23,306 nucleotides of DNA. Origin: a virus. The translations under genes were made by a program, and so were the position numbers. Shown one piece after another: positions 8,395 through 15,877 of this stretch. The first letter of the stretch is position 1. Each line of letters opens with the position of its first letter. Location: IMG/VR virus record IMGVR_UViG_3300008448_000675, positions 1 through 23,306 of that record. One strand, 5' to 3'. The notes below the pieces were generated by a model. That model worked only from the letters and a program-made list of their open reading frames with translations. It did no database searches and was not told the DNA's origin.

Positions 8395-10156
8395 TTTTCT
8401 AGAAGCTTTACAGGATAATCATTTTGAGGAAAATCCTGTAGATGTAAAAACATTTGTTGAGTCTCCAGAATATCTTGGTCAACCTCCGCTATCTGCAATT
8501 CAATATGACATTGTAGAAGCAATGAGCCAGATATATAAGAAAGAAGACCTGCAAGAGTTACTTGGAACTGAACAAGGCGATAGACACTACTCTAAATATA
8601 CTAAGAATGAAATTATCTTGCAATTAGGAAAGGGCAGTGGTAAAGACTTTGTATCTACTGTTGCTTGTGCCTATGTTGTATACAAGCTTCTATGTTTAAA
8701 AGATCCAGCTAGATACTATGGAAAGCCTGCTGGAGATGCTATTGATATTATTAACGTTGCTATTAATGCTGAGCAAGCTAAAAACGTTTTCTTTAAAGGT
8801 TTTAAATCAAAAATTGAAAGATCCCCATGGTTTGCTGGAAAGTATGATCCAAAAGTAAACTCTATTGGATTTGATAAGTCAATTACTGTTTATTCAGGCC
8901 ACTCAGAGCGTGAATCACATGAGGGTTTGAACTTGTTCATGGCTGTTCTTGATGAGATTTCAGGCTTTGCTACAGAAGTAGGTACTGGAAATGATCAGGG
9001 TAAGACTGCTGATAATATTTATAAAGCATTTAGAGGTACAGTAGATTCTCGTTTTCCAGACTTAGGAAAGGTTGTTTTGCTTTCATTCCCAAGATATCAG
9101 GGTGACTTTATTTCAAAGCGGTATGACGATGTAATCATGGATAAAGATGTAATAGAACGTAGATATAAGTTTGTAATTAATGAAGAATTACCAGAAGGAC
9201 CAGATAATGAGTTTGAGATTGTTTGGGAAGAAGACCATATCAAAGCATATAAATATCCAAAAATGTTTGCTCTTAAAAGACCTACATGGGAAGTAAATCC
9301 AACAAGAAAGATTGATGACTTTAAAATTGCATTTCTTAATGATCTTGGAGATGCAATGATGCGTTTCTTGTGTACACCAACATACTCATCCGATGCATTC
9401 TTTAAACAAAAGGATAAACTAGAAAAGTGCATGACACTTAGAAACCCTATCGATAATAGTAAAAGATTTGATACTGCATTTAAGCCAGACCCAGATAAGA
9501 TATATTATGTTCACGCCGACCTTGCACAGGTACACGATAAATGTGCAGTTGCTATTGCACACGTTGAACGCTGGGTTAATGTTCAAATTATTAAAGATTA
9601 TGAACAAGTTGCACCAATCGTTGTTGTTGATGCGGTAGTCTGGTGGGAGCCAAAAGTAGAAGGCCCCGTAGATTTATCCGAAGTTAAAAGATGGATTATG
9701 AACCTTCGCAGAGAAGGATTTAATATTGGTATGGTTACATTTGACCGTTGGCAGTCCTTTGATATTCAACAGGAACTAAAGGCAGTAGGAATGAGAACTG
9801 ATACCGTTTCAGTAGCCAAGAAACATTATGAGGATTTGGCTATGATGATATATGAAGAGAGAATCGCAATACCTATGATTCCTTTGCTTCTTGAAGAAAT
9901 GAGTGAGCTTAAGATTATGAAAAATAATCGTGTAGACCACCCACGCAAGAAATCTAAGGATCTAGCAGATGCCGTTTGTGGGGCGGTATTTGGAGCAATA
10001 TCACACACAAGTAGAGACTCTAATCTAGAAATTGAGGTCCATACTTGGAGTTCTGCCTCTCGACTTGCAGACAAGCAAAGGGGTATGGTAGAATTGGATT
10101 CTGAGGAAATTCCTGATAAAGTTCAAGAATACCTTGGGGAATACAAATTAATTTAA
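8375..10156 (+). CDS. terL: Terminase large subunit (packaging ATPase-nuclease)
   Basis: A 593-residue packaging motor. The ATPase domain has the P-loop LGKGSGKD (residues 84-91; D91 replaces the usual Ser/Thr, a variation seen in other phage terminases). Walker B is VLDE (191-194), so D193 coordinates magnesium and E194 is catalytic. The C-terminal RNase H-like nuclease has three acidic sites: D382 in YVHADLAQ, D457 in VTFDRW, and D532 in KDLADAV. The start is uncertain: TTG at 8375 overlaps the small subunit by 20 bases without a good SD, and no earlier ATG is in frame. The next Met (residue 50) would cut into the conserved region. The stop is followed by the secreted-protein gene. Confidence 0.95.
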   Translation: MSTKFNDFLEALQDNHFEENPVDVKTFVESPEYLGQPPLSAIQYDIVEAMSQIYKKEDLQELLGTEQGDRHYSKYTKNEIILQLGKGSGKDFVSTVACAYVVYKLLCLKDPARYYGKPAGDAIDIINVAINAEQAKNVFFKGFKSKIERSPWFAGKYDPKVNSIGFDKSITVYSGHSERESHEGLNLFMAVLDEISGFATEVGTGNDQGKTADNIYKAFRGTVDSRFPDLGKVVLLSFPRYQGDFISKRYDDVIMDKDVIERRYKFVINEELPEGPDNEFEIVWEEDHIKAYKYPKMFALKRPTWEVNPTRKIDDFKIAFLNDLGDAMMRFLCTPTYSSDAFFKQKDKLEKCMTLRNPIDNSKRFDTAFKPDPDKIYYVHADLAQVHDKCAVAIAHVERWVNVQIIKDYEQVAPIVVVDAVVWWEPKVEGPVDLSEVKRWIMNLRREGFNIGMVTFDRWQSFDIQQELKAVGMRTDTVSVAKKHYEDLAMMIYEERIAIPMIPLLLEEMSELKIMKNNRVDHPRKKSKDLADAVCGAVFGAISHTSRDSNLEIEVHTWSSASRLADKQRGMVELDSEEIPDKVQEYLGEYKLI

Positions 10157-10182
10157 CAATAATGAATAAAACAAGGAGAAAA

Positions 10183-11379
10183 ATGAATTCATTTAAGAAA
10201 ATCGCTCTAGCCATGGTTGCAGCCTTGACTCTGGGCACATTAGTGTCAACACCTGCAAGTGCTAACACGCTTTCTGTAGTAGCAACTACTTGGAATGCAT
10301 CAGCAACGCCTGCAGCATTTGATACACCAGCAACAGCTGGAACTGCTTTGGCATCTGCAATCGTACGTGTTGTGCCAGAAGATAACAAGATTGACAACAC
10401 AGACGTTGTTCGTTTTGTAGCAACAGTTGCTGCAGGAACATCTGTAACAGCATCTGCAACAAATGCAACTATCGTTGCAGCATTGCACAATGATGCTGCT
10501 CCAGTATCTTCAGCATCTGGATCTACATCTTTGACAATCGCAACTGGTACAGGAACAACTGCTACGTTTTACGTATATACAAAAACGACAGCAATTGGAA
10601 CAGTAGTATTTACTAATGGTGTAAATACAACAACTTTCTATGTACAGGGAACTGTAGGAAAGATTCATACTCTTTCTGTTTCAGCACCTGCAAATGCTCC
10701 ATCTGGAACAAAGCAGGATGTTGTAGTAACAGCAACAGACGTATTTGGAAATAAGGTATCAGATAAGCAAATTACTGCAACAGTATTTGCTAACTCTGGA
10801 ACACTTGATACTGCAACAGTAACAACAGGTACAACTCTTGCTACTTTTGGTCAGGCTACATTCAAGGTAACAGTGCCAGCAACTGGATTTACAAGAACTC
10901 TTGTAACATTTGCTCCAACTACATCTACAGATGCAGTATCTACTACTGCTGTAGCAGGTTTGGCTACTCCAGTTTTGTCACCATTTGCAGAAATTGCAGT
11001 GCGTGATATGGCTGCAGAGCTAAAGGCTGCTCAGGATGCTCTTGCTGCTGAGAAGGCTGCACATGAAGCAACAAAGCTTGCAGATGCTAAGGCTCTTGCA
11101 GATGCAAAGACTCTTGCTGATGCTGCTGCTGTAAAGGCTAAGGCTGATGCAGATGCTGCTCTTGCTGCTGCTGTAAAGGCAGAAGCAGACAAGGCTGCTG
11201 CTGAGAAGGCTGCAACTGCAAAGGTAACAGCAGATACTCTTGCTGCTAAGGATGCAGAGATTGCAAAGTTGAAGGCAGATAATGCTGCTGCACTTGCTGC
11301 AATTAAGAAGGCATTCAATGATCTTGCCAAGAAGTGGAACGCAAAGAATCCAAAGGCAAAGGTTACACTTGTTAAGTAA
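10183..11379 (+). CDS. Secreted Ig-like protein with Ala/Lys-rich coiled coil
   Basis: A 398-residue exported protein. I place the start at 10183, where AAGGAG sits six bases upstream; an in-frame ATG at 10162 would put that SD inside the gene. Residues 1-27 form a classical signal peptide (MNSFKKIALAMVAALTLG..., cleavage after ASA). A Thr/Ala-rich beta region follows, including an Ig-like or invasin-like domain around 158-250 (VVVTATDVFGNKV). Residues about 270-375 are an Ala/Lys/Asp/Glu coiled coil, and the end is basic. This architecture resembles actinobacterial S-layer-like or surface proteins. Lysine is mostly AAG and alanine GCA/GCT, and a strong SD and terminator frame the gene, suggesting high expression. 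It lies between the terminase and the PA14 gene. Its role is unknown. Confidence 0.85.
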   Translation: MNSFKKIALAMVAALTLGTLVSTPASANTLSVVATTWNASATPAAFDTPATAGTALASAIVRVVPEDNKIDNTDVVRFVATVAAGTSVTASATNATIVAALHNDAAPVSSASGSTSLTIATGTGTTATFYVYTKTTAIGTVVFTNGVNTTTFYVQGTVGKIHTLSVSAPANAPSGTKQDVVVTATDVFGNKVSDKQITATVFANSGTLDTATVTTGTTLATFGQATFKVTVPATGFTRTLVTFAPTTSTDAVSTTAVAGLATPVLSPFAEIAVRDMAAELKAAQDALAAEKAAHEATKLADAKALADAKTLADAAAVKAKADADAALAAAVKAEADKAAAEKAATAKVTADTLAAKDAEIAKLKADNAAALAAIKKAFNDLAKKWNAKNPKAKVTLVK

Positions 11380-11398
11380 TTAACATCTAAAAGATTAG

Positions 11399-11429
11399 GG
11401 CGCAGAGAAATCTGCGCCTTTTTCTTTTT
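11399..11429 (+). terminator. Rho-independent terminator after the Ig-like gene
   Basis: A perfect 8-bp stem, GGCGCAGA (11399-11406) with TCTGCGCC (11411-11418), closed by a GAAA tetraloop and followed by TTTTTCTTTTT. It is the clearest intrinsic terminator in the window. It lies 20 bases after the stop of the secreted Ig-like gene and just before the promoter at 11432-11440, insulating the two transcription units. Confidence 0.95.
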
Positions 11430-11431
11430 AA

Positions 11432-11440
11432 TGGTATAAT
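11432..11440 (+). promoter_or_regulatory. Extended -10 promoter for the PA14-domain gene
   Basis: TGG-TATAAT, an extended -10 directly after the terminator's T-run. The -35 region falls within the terminator stem and shows no consensus. Transcription would start near 11447, just ahead of AGGAG (11448-11452), so the leader is only about 14 bases before the TTG start at 11461. Confidence 0.72.
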
Positions 11441-11460
11441 TTGTTTTAGGAGACCCCCAA

Positions 11461-13593
11461 TTGAATACAAAGTTATATCGCATATTGTTAACGCTTATCC
11501 TTGGTTTTGGATGGCTTTTTACTGGATCGTCTCATGCCTCAGAAGATCCTTTGGTTGTAGCATATAAAGAGTTAAATCAATTAAATGCAGATATTGAAAA
11601 CCTATCCGATAAAAAATCAACCCAAGATTTAATTGATATAGCAGAGCAAAAATATGAAGATGCTATAGATGCAAAAGATGATCTATATAATGCAGAAGAT
11701 ACATATGAAAATAAGTCTAACCTATACAATTCTGCTGTTCAAGCAGAGTCGGTTGCCTTATCTGAAAAACAAGCAGCACAAACTACGGTAGATAATCAAA
11801 CACCTATAGTTGCAACTGCCCTTACTAATAAAAATAATGCTAAAAATCAACTTGATGTTGCACAGATAAACCTTAATACTGCAAACACAAACTTACAGAC
11901 AGCATCATCAGCACTAAATAACTCGGCATTTCAAGGTGTTTATTTTAGAATATACCCTCTTTCTCGTATGGGCAACTATGCCTACCTTGCAGAAGGATCA
12001 GGATTAATGTGTCACGGTGGACTTTCTACCTTTGATACCTGGGCTGGATCTGGTGCTATTTGTGGACTATCTCAAAACATAATTGGTATATTTGAAGCAA
12101 CTGTTACGGTTCCAGCAGATATAGATGCAGTTAAATTTGCTGGCTATACAGATGATGGGTTTAGGCTTTATGTAGATGGTGTTCTAGCTACTCAGCAATG
12201 GGAAGAACAAGGGGTGGAATGGAGTCCGCAGACTCAGTGGTTTGATACATCTGTAGATAAAACATTACAGCTTCAGGCATGGTGGTATAACGGTGGAGGT
12301 CCAGGAAGTATCCATGTTGGTGTGGGAACATCTCAGTGGTGGGGTGGAATTCCATCGAATTGGCTATCATATGGCTCAGGACCAACACAAGAACAGATAA
12401 ATGCATACAATGCTGCGGTAACGGCACAAGCAGCAGCACAAACAGATTACAATAATAAATTAGCGGTATATAATGATAAATCCACAATTTATACAGTAGA
12501 GAATAACAAATTAAACACATACAATCAAACATTGAATACAAAAACAACTGCACACTCTAATGCACAGACAAATACTTCAAATGCACTCTCTGATAAAAAT
12601 AATGCTTTTCAAGATAAAGAAGATGCACAAGATAGCTATGATCAAGCAATTATAGATTTACAAGAATCAATTGTTGATGCTAGAGAAGAATATAATGAGC
12701 AGTGGGAGTTTGAAGAAAAGCAAAGAATAGCAGCAGCAATAGCTCAAGCATTAGCCAATCAGCCTCAACCAGAACCTACTCCTGAGCCAAGCCCAGAACC
12801 AAGTGCTGAGCCAACTCCAACTCCAGAACCTTCGCCAGAACCTACTCCTGAGCCAAGTCCTGAGCAAACAAAACCAGTAGATCCCACTCCTTCTCCAGAG
12901 CCTGAAACCACTGATGAGGCGACACCAGAGCCAAGTCCTGAGCCAAGCCAAACTCCAGAGCCTTCACCAGAGCCTTCACCTCAGCCAACGGATACAAATC
13001 CAGAGCCAACTCCTGAACCAGAGCCAACTCCTGCTGAACCTTCTGAAGAACCATCACCAGACAATACTAACATAGAAGAATTAATACCTGAAAAGGGTCA
13101 GGGAACATCAGAAGATTTATCAAGAATGATAGCTAATCTTACTAGTAAAGATAATGTTGTTGTTAAATTGAGTCCAGAGCAAATGGCTGCTGTTGGACAA
13201 ACGCTATCTGCTTTGTCTACTGCAGCAAAGGTAGAGGTTGCTGCAAGCTTGGGTGTTAAAACAGATGACGTAGCAATTCTTGCTGAAGCAGCACAAGATA
13301 ACCCAGCAGTAGCTGCTGCTATTGTTTCTTTTGAGGCAAAGGCTGCAGAAAATGCAGAAGCCCCAATGCCGTATACAATTGCTGACGCTATTACTGAGGC
13401 TGCTGCAGAATTATTTTTAGAAGATCCACTTGCAGTTTTTTCGGGGGTAGACCTAGAAGAATTATCTGACCCATCACAATGGGGTAAAGATATGACAGAT
13501 GACCAAAGAGAAAAGGCACAAGAAGTAATAATTCCTGTTATTTTAGTGTCAAATATTGTAGCCTCTGTAACATCTGTAATAAGGAGGATATAA
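11461..13593 (+). CDS. PA14-domain surface protein with Pro-rich spacer and C-terminal TM helix
   Basis: A 710-residue exported protein. The TTG start is supported by AGGAG eight bases upstream. Residues 1-26 are a signal peptide (cleavage after SSHA). A first coiled coil covers about 30-155. A PA14/GLEYA-like carbohydrate-binding domain spans about 158-300, with the hallmark YTDDGFRLYVDG at 229-240. A second coiled coil follows (305-430). Residues 436-533 are Pro-Glu/Pro-Thr/Pro-Ser repeats, typical of wall-spanning spacers. A helical domain (550-680) ends in a hydrophobic helix (689-707) with terminal RRI, a likely membrane anchor. This topology would display the PA14 domain outside the host. 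A virion fibre is the alternative. The stop codon lies inside the -10 element of the next gene. Confidence 0.85.
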   Translation: MNTKLYRILLTLILGFGWLFTGSSHASEDPLVVAYKELNQLNADIENLSDKKSTQDLIDIAEQKYEDAIDAKDDLYNAEDTYENKSNLYNSAVQAESVALSEKQAAQTTVDNQTPIVATALTNKNNAKNQLDVAQINLNTANTNLQTASSALNNSAFQGVYFRIYPLSRMGNYAYLAEGSGLMCHGGLSTFDTWAGSGAICGLSQNIIGIFEATVTVPADIDAVKFAGYTDDGFRLYVDGVLATQQWEEQGVEWSPQTQWFDTSVDKTLQLQAWWYNGGGPGSIHVGVGTSQWWGGIPSNWLSYGSGPTQEQINAYNAAVTAQAAAQTDYNNKLAVYNDKSTIYTVENNKLNTYNQTLNTKTTAHSNAQTNTSNALSDKNNAFQDKEDAQDSYDQAIIDLQESIVDAREEYNEQWEFEEKQRIAAAIAQALANQPQPEPTPEPSPEPSAEPTPTPEPSPEPTPEPSPEQTKPVDPTPSPEPETTDEATPEPSPEPSQTPEPSPEPSPQPTDTNPEPTPEPEPTPAEPSEEPSPDNTNIEELIPEKGQGTSEDLSRMIANLTSKDNVVVKLSPEQMAAVGQTLSALSTAAKVEVAASLGVKTDDVAILAEAAQDNPAVAAAIVSFEAKAAENAEAPMPYTIADAITEAAAELFLEDPLAVFSGVDLEELSDPSQWGKDMTDDQREKAQEVIIPVILVSNIVASVTSVIRRI
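12766..13059 (+). repeat. PEP(S/T) tandem repeat region inside the PA14 gene
   Basis: A low-complexity coding repeat: PEPTPEPSPEP-type units over about 98 residues, partly interrupted. At DNA level it appears as many CCAGAGCC/CCTGAGCC repeats. It encodes an extended, rigid acidic spacer, as in cell-wall-spanning surface proteins. It is prone to length change by slippage. Confidence 0.9.
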
Positions 13594-13594
13594 T
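13589..13594 (+). promoter_or_regulatory. -10 element six bases before the ATG at 13601
   Basis: TATAAT, with the upstream gene's stop codon (13591-13593) inside it, followed by ACGATT and then ATG. This spacing predicts a leaderless transcript. An SD, AAGGAGG (13581-13587), also lies 13 bases before the ATG, too far for ideal use and absent from a leaderless mRNA. The -35 is not recognisable. Confidence 0.55.
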
Positions 13595-13600
13595 ACGATT

Positions 13601-14002
13601 ATGGACAAATTAAAAACTATCTTGTCTAAGATTAAAATGCCTAAGCTAAAAATGCCAAAGGTAAAATTTCCACAGCTTAAAATGCCCAAGGTAAAGACCC
13701 CAAAGCTACCTAAAATATCATTTCCAAAGTTGAATATGGATAAGGTTAAGCCATTATTGGTAAAGCTACTTCCTATCATAAAGAAGTCCTTAAACCTGCT
13801 TATAAAGGCAGCCAAAGGCCTAATACTGTGGTTTGGTAAGGCTATCAAGGAAAGCATCGCTCAGGTATGGACCTTGCTAGGATTCTTTATTGCCTGGTTA
13901 ACCTTGACAGGAACAGCCCAGCAAATTGTAGGAATCGCTACTATTTTTGCTACTATTTTATGGCTGATTACAATCCCACTGAGAGAAGAAAAAGAAGAAT
14001 AA
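13601..14002 (+). CDS. Small membrane protein with basic MPK-type pentapeptide repeat
   Basis: A 133-residue protein in three parts. Residues 12-45 are a five-residue repeat of the form (M/F/T)-P-K-(L/V)-K, highly basic and without acidic residues. Residues 48-85 are amphipathic and basic (VKPLLVKLLPIIKKSLNLL...). Residues 86-126 form two hydrophobic segments consistent with a membrane hairpin, and the tail REEKEE is acidic. There is no cleavable signal peptide. It sits between the PA14 and lipoprotein genes, upstream of a holin-like protein and endolysin, so a lysis role or an accessory surface role are both possible. I do not recognise a family. Confidence 0.8.
   Translation: MDKLKTILSKIKMPKLKMPKVKFPQLKMPKVKTPKLPKISFPKLNMDKVKPLLVKLLPIIKKSLNLLIKAAKGLILWFGKAIKESIAQVWTLLGFFIAWLTLTGTAQQIVGIATIFATILWLITIPLREEKEE
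13634..13735 (+). repeat. MPK(L/V)K pentapeptide repeat region
   Basis: About six proline-containing repeats of roughly five residues (MPKLK, MPKVK, FPQLK, MPKVK, TPKLP, FPKLN) at the N-terminus of the small membrane protein. The DNA shows recurring AAAATGCC/AAGGTAAA units. It would form an extended basic segment facing the cytoplasm or membrane surface. Confidence 0.85.
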
Positions 14003-14003
14003 C

Positions 14004-14012
14004 TGGTATAAT
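14004..14012 (+). promoter_or_regulatory. Extended -10 promoter for the lipoprotein gene
   Basis: TGG-TATAAT, directly after the preceding stop codon and seven bases before the ATG at 14020, so it predicts a leaderless mRNA. The ATG at 14011 overlaps this -10 and cannot be a start on this transcript. The 13 bases TAACTGGTATAAT (14000-14012) are identical to 5784-5796. Confidence 0.7.
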
Positions 14013-14019
14013 GGTGGGT

Positions 14020-14235
14020 ATGCTAAGGATAATCGGTATCATTCTTCTTGGGTTAACCCTGACTGGCTGTGGCTATGATGGTCAATACCGCTATCCTTGT
14101 CAAGATCCAGCAAATTGGGATAGCAAAGAATGTAATCCACCTATTTGTGAGCCTACAGGAACATGCTCAAGAGATTTAGTTGGACAAGAAACATGGGATG
14201 AATATCAGAAAACAAAAGGGGTAGAGAATGAGTAA
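14020..14235 (+). CDS. Small lipoprotein
   Basis: A 71-residue lipoprotein. The N-terminus MLRIIGIILLGLTLTGC is a type II signal peptide with lipobox LTGC and lipidated C17. The mature part is about 55 residues and contains four more cysteines (C27, C38, C43, C49), so one or two disulphides are possible. I chose ATG 14020 because the -10 element ends seven bases before it; an in-frame ATG at 14011 would add three residues but lies within the promoter. It overlaps the holin-like gene by eight bases. Phage lipoproteins can act in superinfection exclusion or lysis; either is inference here. Confidence 0.82.
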   Translation: MLRIIGIILLGLTLTGCGYDGQYRYPCQDPANWDSKECNPPICEPTGTCSRDLVGQETWDEYQKTKGVENE

Positions 14236-14671
14236 GGAAAGATTATCACCACAAGACCTAGATGCTAGATTAAAGTTTATTCTTGGCATTACATTAGGTT
14301 CTATTTTATTTTTAACATCAATTGGAATTCTTTATGGATTGCTTTTTGTAAGCCAGCCAGTTGGAGCACAGTCAGAGAATGACAAGATGTTCTTCAATGT
14401 TCTTGGATCAGTAGCAACATTTATTACAGGAACACTTGCTGGTCTTTTGATTGGGCAAAGTGGCGCAAGAGATATTATGAAGGCACAGCTTGATAACAAA
14501 GCAGAAGATGCCAAAAATACTCAAGCAGACAAGAAGCTTGAATCAGAATTAGAAATTGCAGAAAAGAAAGTAGATGCAGAAATTGATGCAGTTAAAGCAC
14601 GTTTAGCAGCAAAGCCAGACGGTGCAATGCCAGCAGAACAACCAGTTGATACAGATTGGGACAAAGACTAA
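14228..14671 (+). CDS. Holin-like two-helix membrane protein
   Basis: A 147-residue protein with two predicted transmembrane helices, residues about 17-41 and 55-77. A long charged coiled-coil tail follows (about 84-128) and an acidic end (DTDWDKD). The layout and its position one base-overlap before the endolysin (TAATG) fit a holin that forms the membrane lesion releasing the endolysin. It is longer than many holins because of the coiled-coil tail. It starts eight bases inside the lipoprotein gene. Holin assignment is from context and topology, not from a named family. Confidence 0.75.
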   Translation: MSKERLSPQDLDARLKFILGITLGSILFLTSIGILYGLLFVSQPVGAQSENDKMFFNVLGSVATFITGTLAGLLIGQSGARDIMKAQLDNKAEDAKNTQADKKLESELEIAEKKVDAEIDAVKARLAAKPDGAMPAEQPVDTDWDKD

Positions 14672-15294
14672 TGACAACAGATAATTTTCCAGTTCCAGCA
14701 GAAACAGCAAAAGCTCCAAAGGGAACAGTTGCTAGATTAATTCAGGTTGCTAAATCTCAGGTGGGATATATTGAAGGCCCTAAAGATAACGAGACAAAGT
14801 ACGGAGCGTACACCAAGGCAAACTTCCAGCCTTGGTGTGGAAGTTTTGTAAATTGGTGTGCAAACGAAGCAGGAGTTAAGATTCCAAACACAGTATATAC
14901 ACCTGGAGGAGCAGCAGCATTCAAGAAGGCAAACGCTTGGATTGACGGAGATATTGCTGATCCTGAGCCAGGAGATATTGCCTATTTTGATTTCCCCTCA
15001 GATGGCGTTGATCGCATTTCTCATGTCGGAATTGTTATTGAGGATAATGAAGACGGGACCGTATGGTGTATTGAAGGAAATACTTCTTCAAACAAAAAGG
15101 GAAGCCAAAGAAATGGTGGGGAAGCCTGCAAACAACTTCGTGCTTATAAGAAAAACAAAGCAGGAGTTATGGTTTCTATCGTAGGTTTTGGTCGTCCAAA
15201 GTTTAAGGGTGCTGCAAAACAATCTCAAGAGCCTGCTCAGGCTGCTGCAGTTGAAAATAAAACATGCCCTACTTGCGGTCAATCAGTAAAATAA
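14671..15294 (+). CDS. CHAP-domain endolysin
   Basis: A 207-residue cell-wall hydrolase. The CHAP (NlpC/P60-like) domain covers residues about 20-175, with catalytic C56 (QPWCGSFVNWC), H118 (ISHVGIV), and E135/N137 (CIEGN) as the likely third residue. CHAP enzymes cleave peptidoglycan stem peptides or amide links. A linker rich in Ala and Gln leads to a tail containing CPTCGQ, half of a zinc knuckle. No signal peptide is present, so release depends on a holin, probably the preceding gene. I prefer ATG 14671 (TAATG junction) to an in-frame TTG at 14656. It is followed by a sigma70-type promoter. Confidence 0.92.
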   Translation: MTTDNFPVPAETAKAPKGTVARLIQVAKSQVGYIEGPKDNETKYGAYTKANFQPWCGSFVNWCANEAGVKIPNTVYTPGGAAAFKKANAWIDGDIADPEPGDIAYFDFPSDGVDRISHVGIVIEDNEDGTVWCIEGNTSSNKKGSQRNGGEACKQLRAYKKNKAGVMVSIVGFGRPKFKGAAKQSQEPAQAAAVENKTCPTCGQSVK

Positions 15295-15301
15295 TACATA
15301 T

Positions 15302-15330
15302 TTGACATATTAAAAACTGTTTGATATACT
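15302..15330 (+). promoter_or_regulatory. Consensus sigma70-type promoter for the Ntn hydrolase gene
   Basis: TTGACA (15302-15307), 17-base spacer, TATACT (15325-15330). Transcription should begin near 15337, giving a leader of about 22 bases containing AGGGG ahead of the ATG at 15359. It is among the strongest promoters in the window and separates the lysis genes from the next unit. Confidence 0.88.
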
Positions 15331-15358
15331 AGAATAACGAGAAAATCTAGGGGTAGGC

Positions 15359-15877
15359 ATGACTTGTATTGCAGGTATAATAAAAGACGGCAAAGTTTAT
15401 TTTGCTGGTGATCGTGGAGCGTCTGAGGGTAACTATACTGTTCCTATAGATAGACCAAAAATATGGAAAAATGGTCCATACTTATTTGGTTTTGCTGGAA
15501 CATTTGATGGTCAAGTTGTTCAATATAACTTTAATCCTCCAACTCCTGAAGGTAATTTAGATAAATTTATGCATACTAAATTCCTTAAATCTCTTAAGGC
15601 ATTTTATGCTGAATGGGATATTGGTGGTAAAGATTCAGAAATGTCTTTATTAATTGGTATTAAAGGTAAAATATATGAGCATGAATCAGACGGTTTAACT
15701 ATGATTTCCTATGACAAAGATTATATTGTTATAGGATCAGGGGCAGACTACGCTATGGGTTCTCTTCATGCCACCCGCAACCATAAGGATCCAAAGCGTA
15801 GGCTTGCTCTTGCATTAGATGCTGCTTGTGATTTAAGCACATCATGTATTGGTCCAGTTGACTTTTTAAATGGATAG
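15359..15877 (+). CDS. Proteasome-beta/HslV-like Ntn hydrolase
   Basis: A 172-residue protein resembling the catalytic subunit of HslV or the 20S proteasome. After removal of Met1, the chain starts T1-C2-I3-A4-G5 and has D17 (AGDRGAS) and K33 (RPK), the positions of the catalytic Thr/Asp/Lys set in HslV. A GFAG block follows, and the IGSGADYAMG motif carries the family's conserved serine (S127 from Met). The length matches HslV (about 175). No HslU ATPase or other proteasome part is in the window. It could assemble alone as a peptidase ring, use a host unfoldase, or cleave a non-protein amide. The nucleophile could be T1, since Cys follows it. The gene has its own strong promoter. Confidence 0.85.
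   Translation: MTCIAGIIKDGKVYFAGDRGASEGNYTVPIDRPKIWKNGPYLFGFAGTFDGQVVQYNFNPPTPEGNLDKFMHTKFLKSLKAFYAEWDIGGKDSEMSLLIGIKGKIYEHESDGLTMISYDKDYIVIGSGADYAMGSLHATRNHKDPKRRLALALDAACDLSTSCIGPVDFLNG

Noticed and set aside
10020-10490. Long minus-strand open reading frame opposite the secreted Ig-like gene
   Set aside because: It arises from the Ala/Thr-rich codons on the plus strand, crosses a gene boundary, and has no SD or recognisable motif. All supported genes are on the plus strand.
12766-13059. CRISPR-like or satellite repeat
   Set aside because: The repeats keep the reading frame and encode PEP(S/T) units inside the PA14 gene; there are no unique spacers.
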